64,000 nt of DNA, taken from Kribbella sindirgiensis (GTDB lineage: Bacteria > Actinomycetota > Actinomycetes > Propionibacteriales > Kribbellaceae). The stretch lies in assembly GCF_004331435.1 (NCBI RefSeq), contig NZ_SJKA01000001.1, forward strand, positions 496,001-560,000. Direction: 5' to 3'. The position numbers and the translations under genes were made by a program. This document shows positions 1-6,789 of this stretch, piece after piece; positions within the stretch are counted from its first letter, which is position 1, and each line of letters begins with the position of its first letter. Below the pieces are notes generated by a model. The model did no database searches, had not been told where the DNA came from, and was given only the letters and a program-made list of their open reading frames with translations.

Positions 1-404
1 TCTACGACCGTCCGCGGAACAAGTTCGTGGCCGGCTTCATCGGATCGCCCGCGATGAACCTGATCGAGGCCGAGATCGTCGAGGGCGGCGCGAAGGTCGG
101 CGACTACGTGGTCCCGATCGCGCGCGACGTACTGGCCAAGGCCGGCGACGACACGACGCTGACGCTCGGCGTCCGCCCGGAGGCGCTGCATCTCGCGGAC
201 AACGGTCTGCCGGTGAAGGTGTCGGTGATCGAGGAGCTGGGGTCGGACGCGTTCCTGTACGGGACCGCCGAGCACACCAGTGACCAGATCATCGCCAGGA
301 TCGGCACCCGGCTGCACAACGACAAGGGCACCGTCGTCCACCTGGCGCCGGACCCCGACAAGCTGCACCTCTTCTCCACGTCCACCGAGGAGCGGCTTGT
401 GTAG
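1..404 (+). CDS. ABC transporter ATP-binding protein, C-terminal part (partial)
   Basis: Only the last ~134 codons lie in the window; the 5' part is cut by the window edge. The visible part starts just after the nucleotide-binding domain with the YDRPRNKFVAGFIGSPAMN stretch, followed by a TOBE-type beta domain with a GVRPEAL motif. This is the standard C-terminus of MalK/UgpC/MsmK ATPases, which energise uptake of sugars, oligosaccharides or glycerol-3-phosphate from the cytoplasmic side of the membrane. The substrate cannot be told from this fragment because the permease and binding-protein genes are not in view. The reading frame is intact to a TAG stop. Confidence 0.9.
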   Translation, partial: YDRPRNKFVAGFIGSPAMNLIEAEIVEGGAKVGDYVVPIARDVLAKAGDDTTLTLGVRPEALHLADNGLPVKVSVIEELGSDAFLYGTAEHTSDQIIARIGTRLHNDKGTVVHLAPDPDKLHLFSTSTEERLV

Positions 405-413
405 TTTGGCCCC

Positions 414-848
414 GTGGGCCTTTGGATCAAGGACGCACCAGGTGTGATGGAGCTGCCGTCGGGCCGGCTCGTGCGCGGACGTGGTCTGCGCAACGGCGCG
501 GCGGCGGAACCGTTCCCGACGTACGGCGTGTATCTGCTCGGTAAGGAACCGCCGGACGTGCCGTGGGAGACGCACTGGATCAAGTGGCCGGACTTCCGGC
601 TGCCCGTGGATCGCGCGCAGGCGCTGACGACCTTTCGCGAGGCGCTGGAGCGGACCGGGACCGGGCGGGTCGAGTTCGCGTGCGGGGGCGGCCGCGGGCG
701 GACCGGGACAGCGCTCGCGTGTCTCGCGGTACTGGACGGGCTGCCCGCGGATCAGGCAGTCGACTATGTACGACGGCATTACGACAAGCACGCGGTGGAG
801 ACGCCGTGGCAGAAGCGGTACGTGCTAAATCTGTTGACCCAGGGCTGA
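414..848 (+). CDS. Small protein-tyrosine/dual-specificity phosphatase-like protein
   Basis: A 144-residue cytosolic protein starting at GTG, nine bases after the transporter stop. It has the two hallmarks of the cysteine-phosphatase superfamily: a WPDF sequence around residue 59, as in the WPD loop that carries the general acid, and a P-loop CGGGRGRTG around residue 90, which fits CX5R(T/S). The family hydrolyses phosphotyrosine or other phosphomonoesters through a cysteinyl-phosphate intermediate. The protein is short, at about the core-domain length. The His usually preceding the catalytic Cys is replaced (ACGGG). The substrate is unknown. It probably shares a transcript with the next gene. 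Confidence 0.8.
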   Translation: MGLWIKDAPGVMELPSGRLVRGRGLRNGAAAEPFPTYGVYLLGKEPPDVPWETHWIKWPDFRLPVDRAQALTTFREALERTGTGRVEFACGGGRGRTGTALACLAVLDGLPADQAVDYVRRHYDKHAVETPWQKRYVLNLLTQG

Positions 849-869
849 GGGATCGCGTTGGGTCGAGGC

Positions 870-1265
870 GTGACGATCGAGCGGACCAACCCCGACGGGC
901 TGCATGCGACGCCTGGGTACCACCACGTGACGCGGGTGCAGGCGAACACCACGGTCTACCTCGCCGGTCAGTGTCCGTTGCAAGCGCCCGGTGACTTGGC
1001 CCCGGGCGGCCTCCAGGGTCAGACCGCGCAGGTGATCGCGAACATCCTCACCGCGCTGAAGTCGGCGGGCGCCACGCCGGAAAACGTCGTACGCACGGTG
1101 ATCTACGTGGCCAGCCCGGATCGTGAGGACCTGAGTGCGGTGTGGACGCAGCTCAACGAATCGCCGCTCGCGCCGGCTTTCACGACGGCGAGCACACTGC
1201 TCGGTGTGGCCCAACTCGGATTCCCCGGCCAGCTCGTCGAGATCGACGTGACAGCAGCCCTGTGA
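870..1265 (+). CDS. RidA (YjgF/YER057c/UK114)-family protein
   Basis: About 131 residues with the RidA fold pattern: an AGQCP-type early strand, QTAQVIANILTAL helix, VIYVAS strand and a C-terminal GQLVEIDV strand. Canonical RidA proteins hydrolyse reactive enamine/imine intermediates made by PLP enzymes and use a conserved Arg in a PARTxV-like segment. Here the equivalent segment reads APAFTTAST and no Arg is visible, so imine deaminase activity is doubtful; the protein may belong to a non-deaminase Rid subgroup. I chose GTG at 870 because it gives the usual short N-terminus. A TTG at 858, which has a better-spaced GAGGG upstream, is an alternative. Confidence 0.82.
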   Translation: MTIERTNPDGLHATPGYHHVTRVQANTTVYLAGQCPLQAPGDLAPGGLQGQTAQVIANILTALKSAGATPENVVRTVIYVASPDREDLSAVWTQLNESPLAPAFTTASTLLGVAQLGFPGQLVEIDVTAAL

Positions 1266-1294
1266 TCGTTCCCGCCGAGGTTGCGCGTTGATCG

Positions 1295-2560
1295 CTAGAG
1301 CGGGTGGCTCGCGTGCAGTCGGCGGGTCGGGTCGTAGCGGTGCCTGAGGGCGGCGAGGCGCTCGTAGTCGTCGTACGCCTCGGCGATCTCGTCGTCGGTG
1401 AGTTTCGCGAAGGTGAAGTTGAGGGCGCGGCCAACGGTTGACGCGGTCCACGGTTCGAGCACGTCCCGCCCGGCGTCGCCCTTGCCCGGGGTGAGGACGG
1501 TCAGCGAGTACGCCGCATCGCGGTGACCGATCGCGTTCGGGACCTCCGGCGGTCGGGCGAGCGCGCCGCCGAGGTGGCGGATAGCGATCACGTGCATCCG
1601 CGACGCGCCCGGCCCGGCGAGCTCGGGCAGCGTCTCGAGCGCATCGAGGTCCTTCAGCAGCACGTTGAGCGAGGTGTAGCTGTCGGGGCGCTCGGGCTCC
1701 GCGAAGATCTTCCCCGAGTCGACGTACGGCAGCTCCCCCACGGTGTCGAGGGCCGGCTTGCCGATCGCCCGGAGCGGCCCGATCAGGTCCTCACCACGGT
1801 CGCCGAGGATCGCGAGCTGCACCTGTCCGATGTACTTCCCGCGCAGCGGCGCCGGCACCTGCGGGATGTTCGGCATCGGCAGGATCGCGATCGCCGACGT
1901 CACCTCCTCCGGCACGGACCTGGTCCAGTCCCGCCACAGCTCCGGCACCGTCGGGTGCTCGGCGAGATCGAAGTACAGGCTGCCGCCGTAGAGCGTCGGT
2001 ACGTCGAAGAGCTCGATCTCGATCCCCGTCACGACACCGAAGTTCCCGCCTCCGCCACGGAGCGCCCAGAACAGGTCCGGGTCCTCCTCGGCGTCGCGTC
2101 GTACGCCGTCCGCGGTCACGACCTCGATCCGGCGGACGTGATCCGCGGCGTACCCGAACCGTCGTGCCATCAGTCCGAGGCCACCGCCGAGCGTGTACGA
2201 GATCGCGCCGACGCCTGGTGCGCTGCCCGACAGCGGCGCAAGACCGTACGGCGCGGTCGCGTCGAGCACGTCCCGCCAGGTCGCGCCCGCGTCGATCCAC
2301 GCCGTCTTCGCCTTCGCGTCGACCGTCACGTTCTTGAAGCTGCCGGTCGCGATCAGCACGCCACCGTCGATCCCCTGCGTCAGGCCGTGCCCGGACGCCT
2401 GGACCGCGATCCGCAGGTCGTGGTCGATCGCGTACCGCACCGCCTCCTCGACCTCAGCTGTGCTCGTCACCGGAAAGATCACGGCCGGCCGATGCGAGTC
2501 TCGCCGCTGGAAGCCGAGCCGCGCCTCGTCATACCTGTTACTGGTCGTCGTCAACATCAT
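1295..2560 (-). CDS. FAD-binding oxidoreductase (berberine-bridge/PCMH type)
   Basis: About 421 residues. The N-terminal FAD-binding PCMH domain has QASGHG near residue 57, where the His is the likely site of the 8-alpha-histidyl-FAD bond, plus the GVGAISYTLGGGLG loop and an ALRGGGGNFGVVT motif. The C-terminus (YDPTRRLHASHPL-type end) is the BBE domain. There is no second flavin-linking Cys in the usual place, so a single covalent bond is likely. Such enzymes oxidise alcohols, sugars or secondary metabolites and make hydrogen peroxide; the substrate is unknown. The start is taken at the first of two adjacent ATGs. The gene is divergent from a WYL regulator 57 bp away that may control it. Confidence 0.88.
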   Translation of the reverse strand: MMLTTTSNRYDEARLGFQRRDSHRPAVIFPVTSTAEVEEAVRYAIDHDLRIAVQASGHGLTQGIDGGVLIATGSFKNVTVDAKAKTAWIDAGATWRDVLDATAPYGLAPLSGSAPGVGAISYTLGGGLGLMARRFGYAADHVRRIEVVTADGVRRDAEEDPDLFWALRGGGGNFGVVTGIEIELFDVPTLYGGSLYFDLAEHPTVPELWRDWTRSVPEEVTSAIAILPMPNIPQVPAPLRGKYIGQVQLAILGDRGEDLIGPLRAIGKPALDTVGELPYVDSGKIFAEPERPDSYTSLNVLLKDLDALETLPELAGPGASRMHVIAIRHLGGALARPPEVPNAIGHRDAAYSLTVLTPGKGDAGRDVLEPWTASTVGRALNFTFAKLTDDEIAEAYDDYERLAALRHRYDPTRRLHASHPL

Positions 2561-2617
2561 GCAGATCACGCTAGACACCCTTGCGGACACATCTTGTCCT
2601 CAAGGCATGATCGGTCC

Positions 2618-3598
2618 ATGAGCGCTCGCAAGGAGATGCCGGGCCGGATGCTGCGGCTGTTGTCGCTGCTGCAGAGCCGGCGCGAGTGGTCCGGTCACGA
2701 GCTCGCCGACCGGCTCGGCGTCACCGAGCGCACGGTACGGCGAGACGTCGAACGGCTCCGGTCCCTCGACTACCCGGTGACCGGCACGACCGGCACCGCG
2801 GGCGGGTACCGACTCGGCTCCGGGACGCACCTGCCACCGCTGCAGCTGGACGACGACGAGGCGATCGCCGTCGCGCTCGGACTCGTCGGCGCGGCCGGTG
2901 GCGGGGTGAGCGGGATGGCCGAGAGCTCGATGAGCGCGTTGGCCAAGCTGGAGCAGGTGCTGCCCGCGCGCCTCCGGCCGCAGCTCGCGGCCGTGGGTTC
3001 GGCAGCGGAGGCGATCCCGCGACCCGGCGTACCGCAGGTCGATCCGGAGGTTCTCGCCGTCCTCGCGCGCTGCTGCCGGAACCACGAGATCGTTGCCTTC
3101 GACTACCACGGCCGGCAGCGCGGTACGACGCGGCGCCGGGTGGAGCCGCATCAACTGCTGACGTTGGCGGGGCGGTGGTACCTGCTCGCGTTCGACCCCG
3201 ACCGCGACGACTGGCGGATCTTCCGCGTCGACCGAATCGCCTCCGTGACCCCGGTGCTGCACCGTTTCACGCCACGGGTGCTGGACGGGCCGTCGTACCT
3301 GCTGGAGTCGTTCGTGTCGGCGCAGTACCAGCACACGATCGAGCTGACCGTCGACGTACCCGCCGCCGACGTCACCTCGACGTTCGAAGGGATCGTCCGC
3401 GGCATCGTCGAACCGGTCAGCCCGTCGTCGTGCAAGGTCCGCTTCAGCGCCGACACCCCGGCCATGCTCCTCACCCAGGTCGCCGCGATCGCCGCCCTCG
3501 GATCGTTCACGGTCGACCAGGCCTCACCGGAGACGGCCGCACTGGTCACCGAGGCCGGCGGACGCCTCGCCCAGGCCTTTGCGCTAGGGGGTGTGTGA
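2618..3598 (+). CDS. YafY-type transcriptional regulator (HTH_11 + WYL)
   Basis: A 326-residue protein. Residues ~8-60 form a DeoR/HTH_11 winged helix (ELADRLGVTERTVRRDVERL). Residues ~140-320 form the WYL sensor domain with the RWYLLAFDPDRDDWRIFRVDRI signature. WYL domains bind nucleic acids or small ligands and act as transcription switches. The ATG at 2618 was chosen because it begins the HTH domain; the frame stays open far upstream only as an artefact of GC bias over the opposite-strand oxidoreductase gene. The head-to-head position next to that gene suggests it is the target. Confidence 0.9.
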   Translation: MSARKEMPGRMLRLLSLLQSRREWSGHELADRLGVTERTVRRDVERLRSLDYPVTGTTGTAGGYRLGSGTHLPPLQLDDDEAIAVALGLVGAAGGGVSGMAESSMSALAKLEQVLPARLRPQLAAVGSAAEAIPRPGVPQVDPEVLAVLARCCRNHEIVAFDYHGRQRGTTRRRVEPHQLLTLAGRWYLLAFDPDRDDWRIFRVDRIASVTPVLHRFTPRVLDGPSYLLESFVSAQYQHTIELTVDVPAADVTSTFEGIVRGIVEPVSPSSCKVRFSADTPAMLLTQVAAIAALGSFTVDQASPETAALVTEAGGRLAQAFALGGV

Positions 3599-3684
3599 TG
3601 GTTCGACGCCGTCGCGAGGAGGTGCTCGGCGAGGTGCCGTGCCGAGTGCCCCGCAGTAGGCGTGGAACCATCACACACCCCCTA
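3585..3684. terminator. Long inverted repeat, probable bidirectional terminator
   Basis: Positions 3585-3610 and 3659-3684 are inverted copies of 26 bp with one mismatch; the outer 20 bp, beginning TAGGGGGTGTGTGATGG, are perfect. The 48-base loop contains a second small hairpin (CTCGGC at 3625-3630 with GCCGAG at 3641-3646). The left arm contains the stop codon of the WYL regulator and the right arm contains the stop codon of the convergent membrane protein. The structure therefore sits where both transcripts must end. A U-tract is lacking, as is common in actinobacteria. Confidence 0.6.
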
Positions 3685-4083
3685 AGCAACGATCAGGCCG
3701 ATGCCCAGGGTGAGCACACCGACGGCGAGTGACGCTGCGCCGAGCCAGAGGATCCACAGGAACTGGTTCGGCGCGGTGCGGTCCTTGCCGGCCGAGGAGG
3801 CGAAGAAGCCGCCGGACATCAGGATCGCGGCGACCGGGATCCCGAGCCGGCCGACCCACAACCAGAAGCCGGTCAGGCCGGTCTGGTCGACGTACAGCAA
3901 GCCGACCAGGCTGAAGATCACCAGGACGCCGGCGTGGGCGTGACCGGCCCGCGCGAACGACTTCTGGAACCCGGTCATCGGGACCTGGCCGCGGACGATC
4001 CTGGTCATGAAGTAGCCGCCGAACTCGATCGTCACGACGGTGAGCAGGATGACGCCGGCGATGACGCGGGACGCGTCGCTCAT
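3682..4083 (-). CDS. Small four-helix membrane protein, unknown function
   Basis: 133 residues with about four hydrophobic segments (near 8-26, 50-65, 72-92, 108-130). Motifs are GHAHAGVLVIFSLV and MSGGFFASS; a His pair in or near a membrane helix could bind metal or haem, but this is a guess. It overlaps the upstream DoxX-like gene by four bases (ATGA), so the two are translated together and probably work together in the membrane. They are divergent from a MerR-type regulator. I do not recognise a named family. Confidence 0.75.
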   Translation of the reverse strand: MSDASRVIAGVILLTVVTIEFGGYFMTRIVRGQVPMTGFQKSFARAGHAHAGVLVIFSLVGLLYVDQTGLTGFWLWVGRLGIPVAAILMSGGFFASSAGKDRTAPNQFLWILWLGAASLAVGVLTLGIGLIVA

Positions 4084-4577
4084 GCGTAGACCTCTTCCTT
4101 GACGGGCGCGGCTGCGCGGGCGGTGCGCGCTACCCAGAGGGCAACGGCGAGGTACAGGATCTGTTCGGGAATGCGCTGCCAGAGCGGGGTCGCCTCGCCA
4201 CCCGCGAACGGTACGTCGGCGACCGCAGCGTGGATGTTGGCCGGCAGCAGGCCGACGAAGAGCGCGGCCAGTGCGTACCCGGCGAGCCTGCGGGTCGCGG
4301 TGAGCACCAGGCCGGCGGCGCCGAGCAGTTCGAGTACGCCGGTGAGGTAGACGAGCGCGTCGGCGTACGGCAGGAACGGCGGGACCATTCGCACCATGTC
4401 GGCGTGGTTCGGCATCACCGTCACGCTCGCCGGGACGAAGTGGGCGCTCGCGGTCAGCACCAGCATCACCGCCATCGCATGCGCCGCGGCCACCGGCCAG
4501 GTCGTGAACCGCCGGACGCCGAGCGCGCCCAGGGCGCGGAAGCCGACGGCCCCCAGGATCAGTACGAGCGGGATCAT
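4080..4577 (-). CDS. DoxX-like membrane protein
   Basis: 165 residues, four predicted transmembrane helices. The YLTGVLELLGAAGLVL segment is the typical DoxX/SURF4-like core; it is followed by a PANIHAAV loop. DoxX-type proteins are associated with thiol/quinone redox or oxidative-stress membrane complexes in actinobacteria; the biochemical role of this copy is not known. It is the first gene of a two-gene unit with the downstream membrane protein and is transcribed away from the MerR regulator, with the probable operator in the 79-bp gap. Confidence 0.8.
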   Translation of the reverse strand: MIPLVLILGAVGFRALGALGVRRFTTWPVAAAHAMAVMLVLTASAHFVPASVTVMPNHADMVRMVPPFLPYADALVYLTGVLELLGAAGLVLTATRRLAGYALAALFVGLLPANIHAAVADVPFAGGEATPLWQRIPEQILYLAVALWVARTARAAAPVKEEVYA

Positions 4578-4589
4578 CCTGAGCTCCTT

Positions 4590-4633
4590 ATGGATAGTTG
4601 AAGTATCCGCTTATGGATACTGATACTATCCAT
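4590..4633. promoter_or_regulatory. Nested palindromes in the MerR / DoxX divergent promoter
   Basis: The 79-bp gap has an outer inverted repeat, ATGGATAGT (4590-4598) with ACTATCCAT (4625-4633), enclosing an inner dyad GTATCC (4603-4608) / GGATAC (4615-4620). The half-site GGATA thus occurs four times, in alternating orientation. This is the layout expected for a regulator controlling both divergent genes, most simply the MerR protein encoded to the right. Confidence 0.6.
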
Positions 4634-4656
4634 CACAGACAACAGGAAGGCAAGCG

Positions 4657-5289
4657 ATGCGAATCGGGGAACTCAGCAAGGTCACCGACGTCCCGGTGCC
4701 GACGATCAAGTACTACCTGCGCGAAGGCCTGCTGCCCGCCGGCGAACTCAGCAGCCCGAACCAGGCGTCGTACGGCGACACCCACGTCCGCCGGCTCCGG
4801 CTGATCCGCGCACTGATCGAACTCGCACAGGTCCCGGTCGCCACGGTGAAGGAGATCCTCGAATCGCTCGACTCCGACACCGAGCCCTTGCACGAGCAGA
4901 TCGGCCGCGCCCACCGCGCGCTCACGCCCACCCGCCGCCTGACCGCCACCGACGAGGCGCGGACGGCCGCCGCCGCGCAGGTCACCGACCTCATCGCCGC
5001 CCGCGGCTGGGCCGTCGAGCCGTCGGCCCCGGCTCTGGCGACCCTCATCGACACCGTCGCCGCGCTCCGCAGCCTCGGCCAGGACAGCCTCGTCGCCCAC
5101 CTCGATACCTATGCGGACGCGGTCGAAAGCTTCACCCGGCTCGAGATCGATGCCGTCACCTCGAACCCGACCCGCGACCAGCTCGCCGAATCGGTGGTCA
5201 TCGGCACCATCCTCGGCGAGACCCTGATCGCCTCGCTGCGCCTACTCGCCCAGGAGTCGATCTCCGCGGATCGCTGGAAGAACCGCTAA
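4657..5289 (+). CDS. MerR-family transcriptional regulator
   Basis: 210 residues. The N-terminus (MRIGELSKVTDVPVPTIKYY) is the MerR winged helix, followed by LRLIRALIELAQVPVATVKEIL, the dimerisation region. The C-terminal ~120 residues are helical with no Cys cluster, so this is not a metal-sensing MerR; a hydrophobic ligand or redox signal is more likely. A GGAAGG ribosome-binding site lies before the ATG. Its 3' end overlaps the convergent MarR gene by four bases. It probably controls the divergent DoxX-like pair. Confidence 0.9.
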   Translation: MRIGELSKVTDVPVPTIKYYLREGLLPAGELSSPNQASYGDTHVRRLRLIRALIELAQVPVATVKEILESLDSDTEPLHEQIGRAHRALTPTRRLTATDEARTAAAAQVTDLIAARGWAVEPSAPALATLIDTVAALRSLGQDSLVAHLDTYADAVESFTRLEIDAVTSNPTRDQLAESVVIGTILGETLIASLRLLAQESISADRWKNR

Positions 5290-5750
5290 CAGTCGCCGAG
5301 GAGCCCGGGGAGCAGCTTCGTCATCGCCCGGTGCAGCGCACGGCGATCGGTCTCGGTCAGCGGGTCGAACACCAGTTTGCGGACCCGTTCGACATGTCCC
5401 GGAGCGGCCTTCACGAGTTCGGCGTACCCGTCGGGGGTGAGGATCGCGTTCGTGAACCGTCCGTCATCCGGGTCGGGTTCACGCCGTACCAGGCCGCGGT
5501 TCTCCAGGCGGCGGATGAGGTGGGACAGGCGGGAGAGCTCGGAGTTGGCCAGGATCGCGAGGCGGCTCAACCGCATCGTGTGATCGGGCTGATCGGAGAG
5601 GCCGGCGAGGACGTAGTACTCCAGGAAGCTGAGGCTGGAGTCACGTTGCAGCTGCTCACCCAGCTCCCCGGTCAGCAGCGCCATGACGAGCTGCAGCGTC
5701 TTCCAGGTCTCCAGCTCGTCGGCCGTCAGCCAGCGCGGCTCCTTCCCCAT
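5286..5750 (-). CDS. MarR-family transcriptional regulator
   Basis: 154 residues with a winged helix around residues 45-105 (LSRLAILANSELSRLSHLIRRLENRGLV, then the wing REPDPDDGR), typical of MarR proteins. It is divergent from an FMN reductase/DoxX operon, with two near-identical 20-bp operator-like palindromes in the 100-bp gap. This is the usual autorepressor arrangement for drug, quinone or electrophile detoxification genes. No Cys is placed to suggest a thiol redox switch, apart from the very C-terminal GDC. Confidence 0.9.
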   Translation of the reverse strand: MGKEPRWLTADELETWKTLQLVMALLTGELGEQLQRDSSLSFLEYYVLAGLSDQPDHTMRLSRLAILANSELSRLSHLIRRLENRGLVRREPDPDDGRFTNAILTPDGYAELVKAAPGHVERVRKLVFDPLTETDRRALHRAMTKLLPGLLGDC

Positions 5751-5775
5751 GCCTGCAGCATAGCCACCACGGCAA

Positions 5776-5834
5776 TGACTTGAACGTTCACGTCAATCGA
5801 CCTATCGTGGCCGTTGACATGAACATTCAAGTCA
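5776..5834. promoter_or_regulatory. Two 20-bp operator copies between marR and the FMN reductase
   Basis: Positions 5776-5795 and 5815-5834 match each other at 17 of 20 bases and fit TGACWTGAACRTTCAMGTCA, an almost perfect palindrome. Their centres are 39 bp apart, close to four helical turns, so two dimers would bind the same DNA face. The second copy ends 16 bp before the reductase start codon, which fits repression. Binding by the adjacent MarR protein is inference from position. Confidence 0.75.
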
Positions 5835-5850
5835 ACCCTGTGAAGGAATC

Positions 5851-6429
5851 ATGAGCGACCTGAAGATCGCGATCATCCTCGGCAGCACCCGCCCCGGTCG
5901 GAACGGCAAGGCCGTCGCCGACTGGGTACTGACCCAGGCCGAGCGGCGCGACGCCACCTATGAGCTGATCGATCTCCTCGACTACCCGCTGCCGCACCTG
6001 GACGAGGCGATCCCGCCGTCGGCCGGGCAGTACGCCGGTGAGCACACGAAGGCCTGGGCCTCGACGATCGCGGCGTACGACGGGTTCGTGTTCGTCACCC
6101 CGGAGTACAACCACTCCACGTCCGGCGTGTTGAAGAACGCGATCGACTATCTGTACGCCGAGTGGAACAACAAGGCTGCCGGCTTCGTGTCCTACGGCTC
6201 GCTCGGCGGAGCCCGCGCGATCGAGCATCTGCGCGCCATCAGCGCGGAGCTCCAGATCGCCGACATACGTCAGCAGTTGTCGTTCTCGCTCTTCACCGAC
6301 TTCGAGAACTTCTCCCAGTTCCGCCCCGGCCCGCAGTACGCCGACCAGGCAACCATCCTGTTCGACCAGCTCGAATCGTGGGCCGCCGCCCTCAAGCAGG
6401 TCCGCGTCGGGCAGCCGGTGGCGGCATGA
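5851..6429 (+). CDS. NADPH-dependent FMN reductase / quinone reductase family
   Basis: 192 residues, flavodoxin-like fold. It has the FMN phosphate-binding GSTRPGRNGKAVADWV loop at residues ~9-24 and the PEYNHSTSGVLKNAIDYL motif at ~80-98, both diagnostic of the ArsH/azoreductase-like NAD(P)H:FMN reductase family. Members reduce FMN, quinones or azo compounds with NAD(P)H in the cytoplasm. It overlaps the following DoxX gene by four bases and lies behind a MarR operator, so it is probably induced by an electrophilic compound. Confidence 0.92.
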   Translation: MSDLKIAIILGSTRPGRNGKAVADWVLTQAERRDATYELIDLLDYPLPHLDEAIPPSAGQYAGEHTKAWASTIAAYDGFVFVTPEYNHSTSGVLKNAIDYLYAEWNNKAAGFVSYGSLGGARAIEHLRAISAELQIADIRQQLSFSLFTDFENFSQFRPGPQYADQATILFDQLESWAAALKQVRVGQPVAA

Positions 6430-6788
6430 GCATCGTCGTCTGGATCGTCTCCGGTCTGCTCGCCGCAATGTTCCTGATGTCCGGCGCGATGAAGGTGCCG
6501 GCCACGAAGGCCTCGCTGGCCGGCAACCCCCGGATGGGCTGGGCGGCCCCGTTCCCGATCGAACTGATCAAGGTCATCGGCGTCGCGGAGATCGCCGGCG
6601 CCGCCGGCCTGATCCTCCCCCGCCTCTTCGACCTCGCCACCTGGCTGGTCCCCACCGCGGCCGCCGGCCTGGCCGCCATCATGATCGGCGCCATCATCAC
6701 CCACACCCGCCGCTCCGAGTTCTCCAGCGTCGCAATCAACGCCGTACTGCTCGCCCTAGCAGTCTTCGTAGCAATCGAACGCCTCTGA
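6426..6788 (+). CDS. DoxX-family membrane protein
   Basis: 120 residues, four transmembrane helices, with the KVIGVAEIAGAAGLILP core of the DoxX family and a K-rich first loop (MKVPATK). It overlaps the FMN reductase by ATGA and is therefore translationally coupled to it, which suggests membrane redox chemistry with quinones or thiols. It ends two bases before the convergent dnaB stop, leaving no room for a separate terminator. Confidence 0.85.
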   Translation: MSIVVWIVSGLLAAMFLMSGAMKVPATKASLAGNPRMGWAAPFPIELIKVIGVAEIAGAAGLILPRLFDLATWLVPTAAAGLAAIMIGAIITHTRRSEFSSVAINAVLLALAVFVAIERL

Positions 6789-6789
6789 G

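Noticed and set aside
1523-2617. Long N-terminal extension of the WYL regulator
   Set aside because: The open frame upstream of 2618 overlies the opposite oxidoreductase gene and has no domain; the regulator starts at its HTH.
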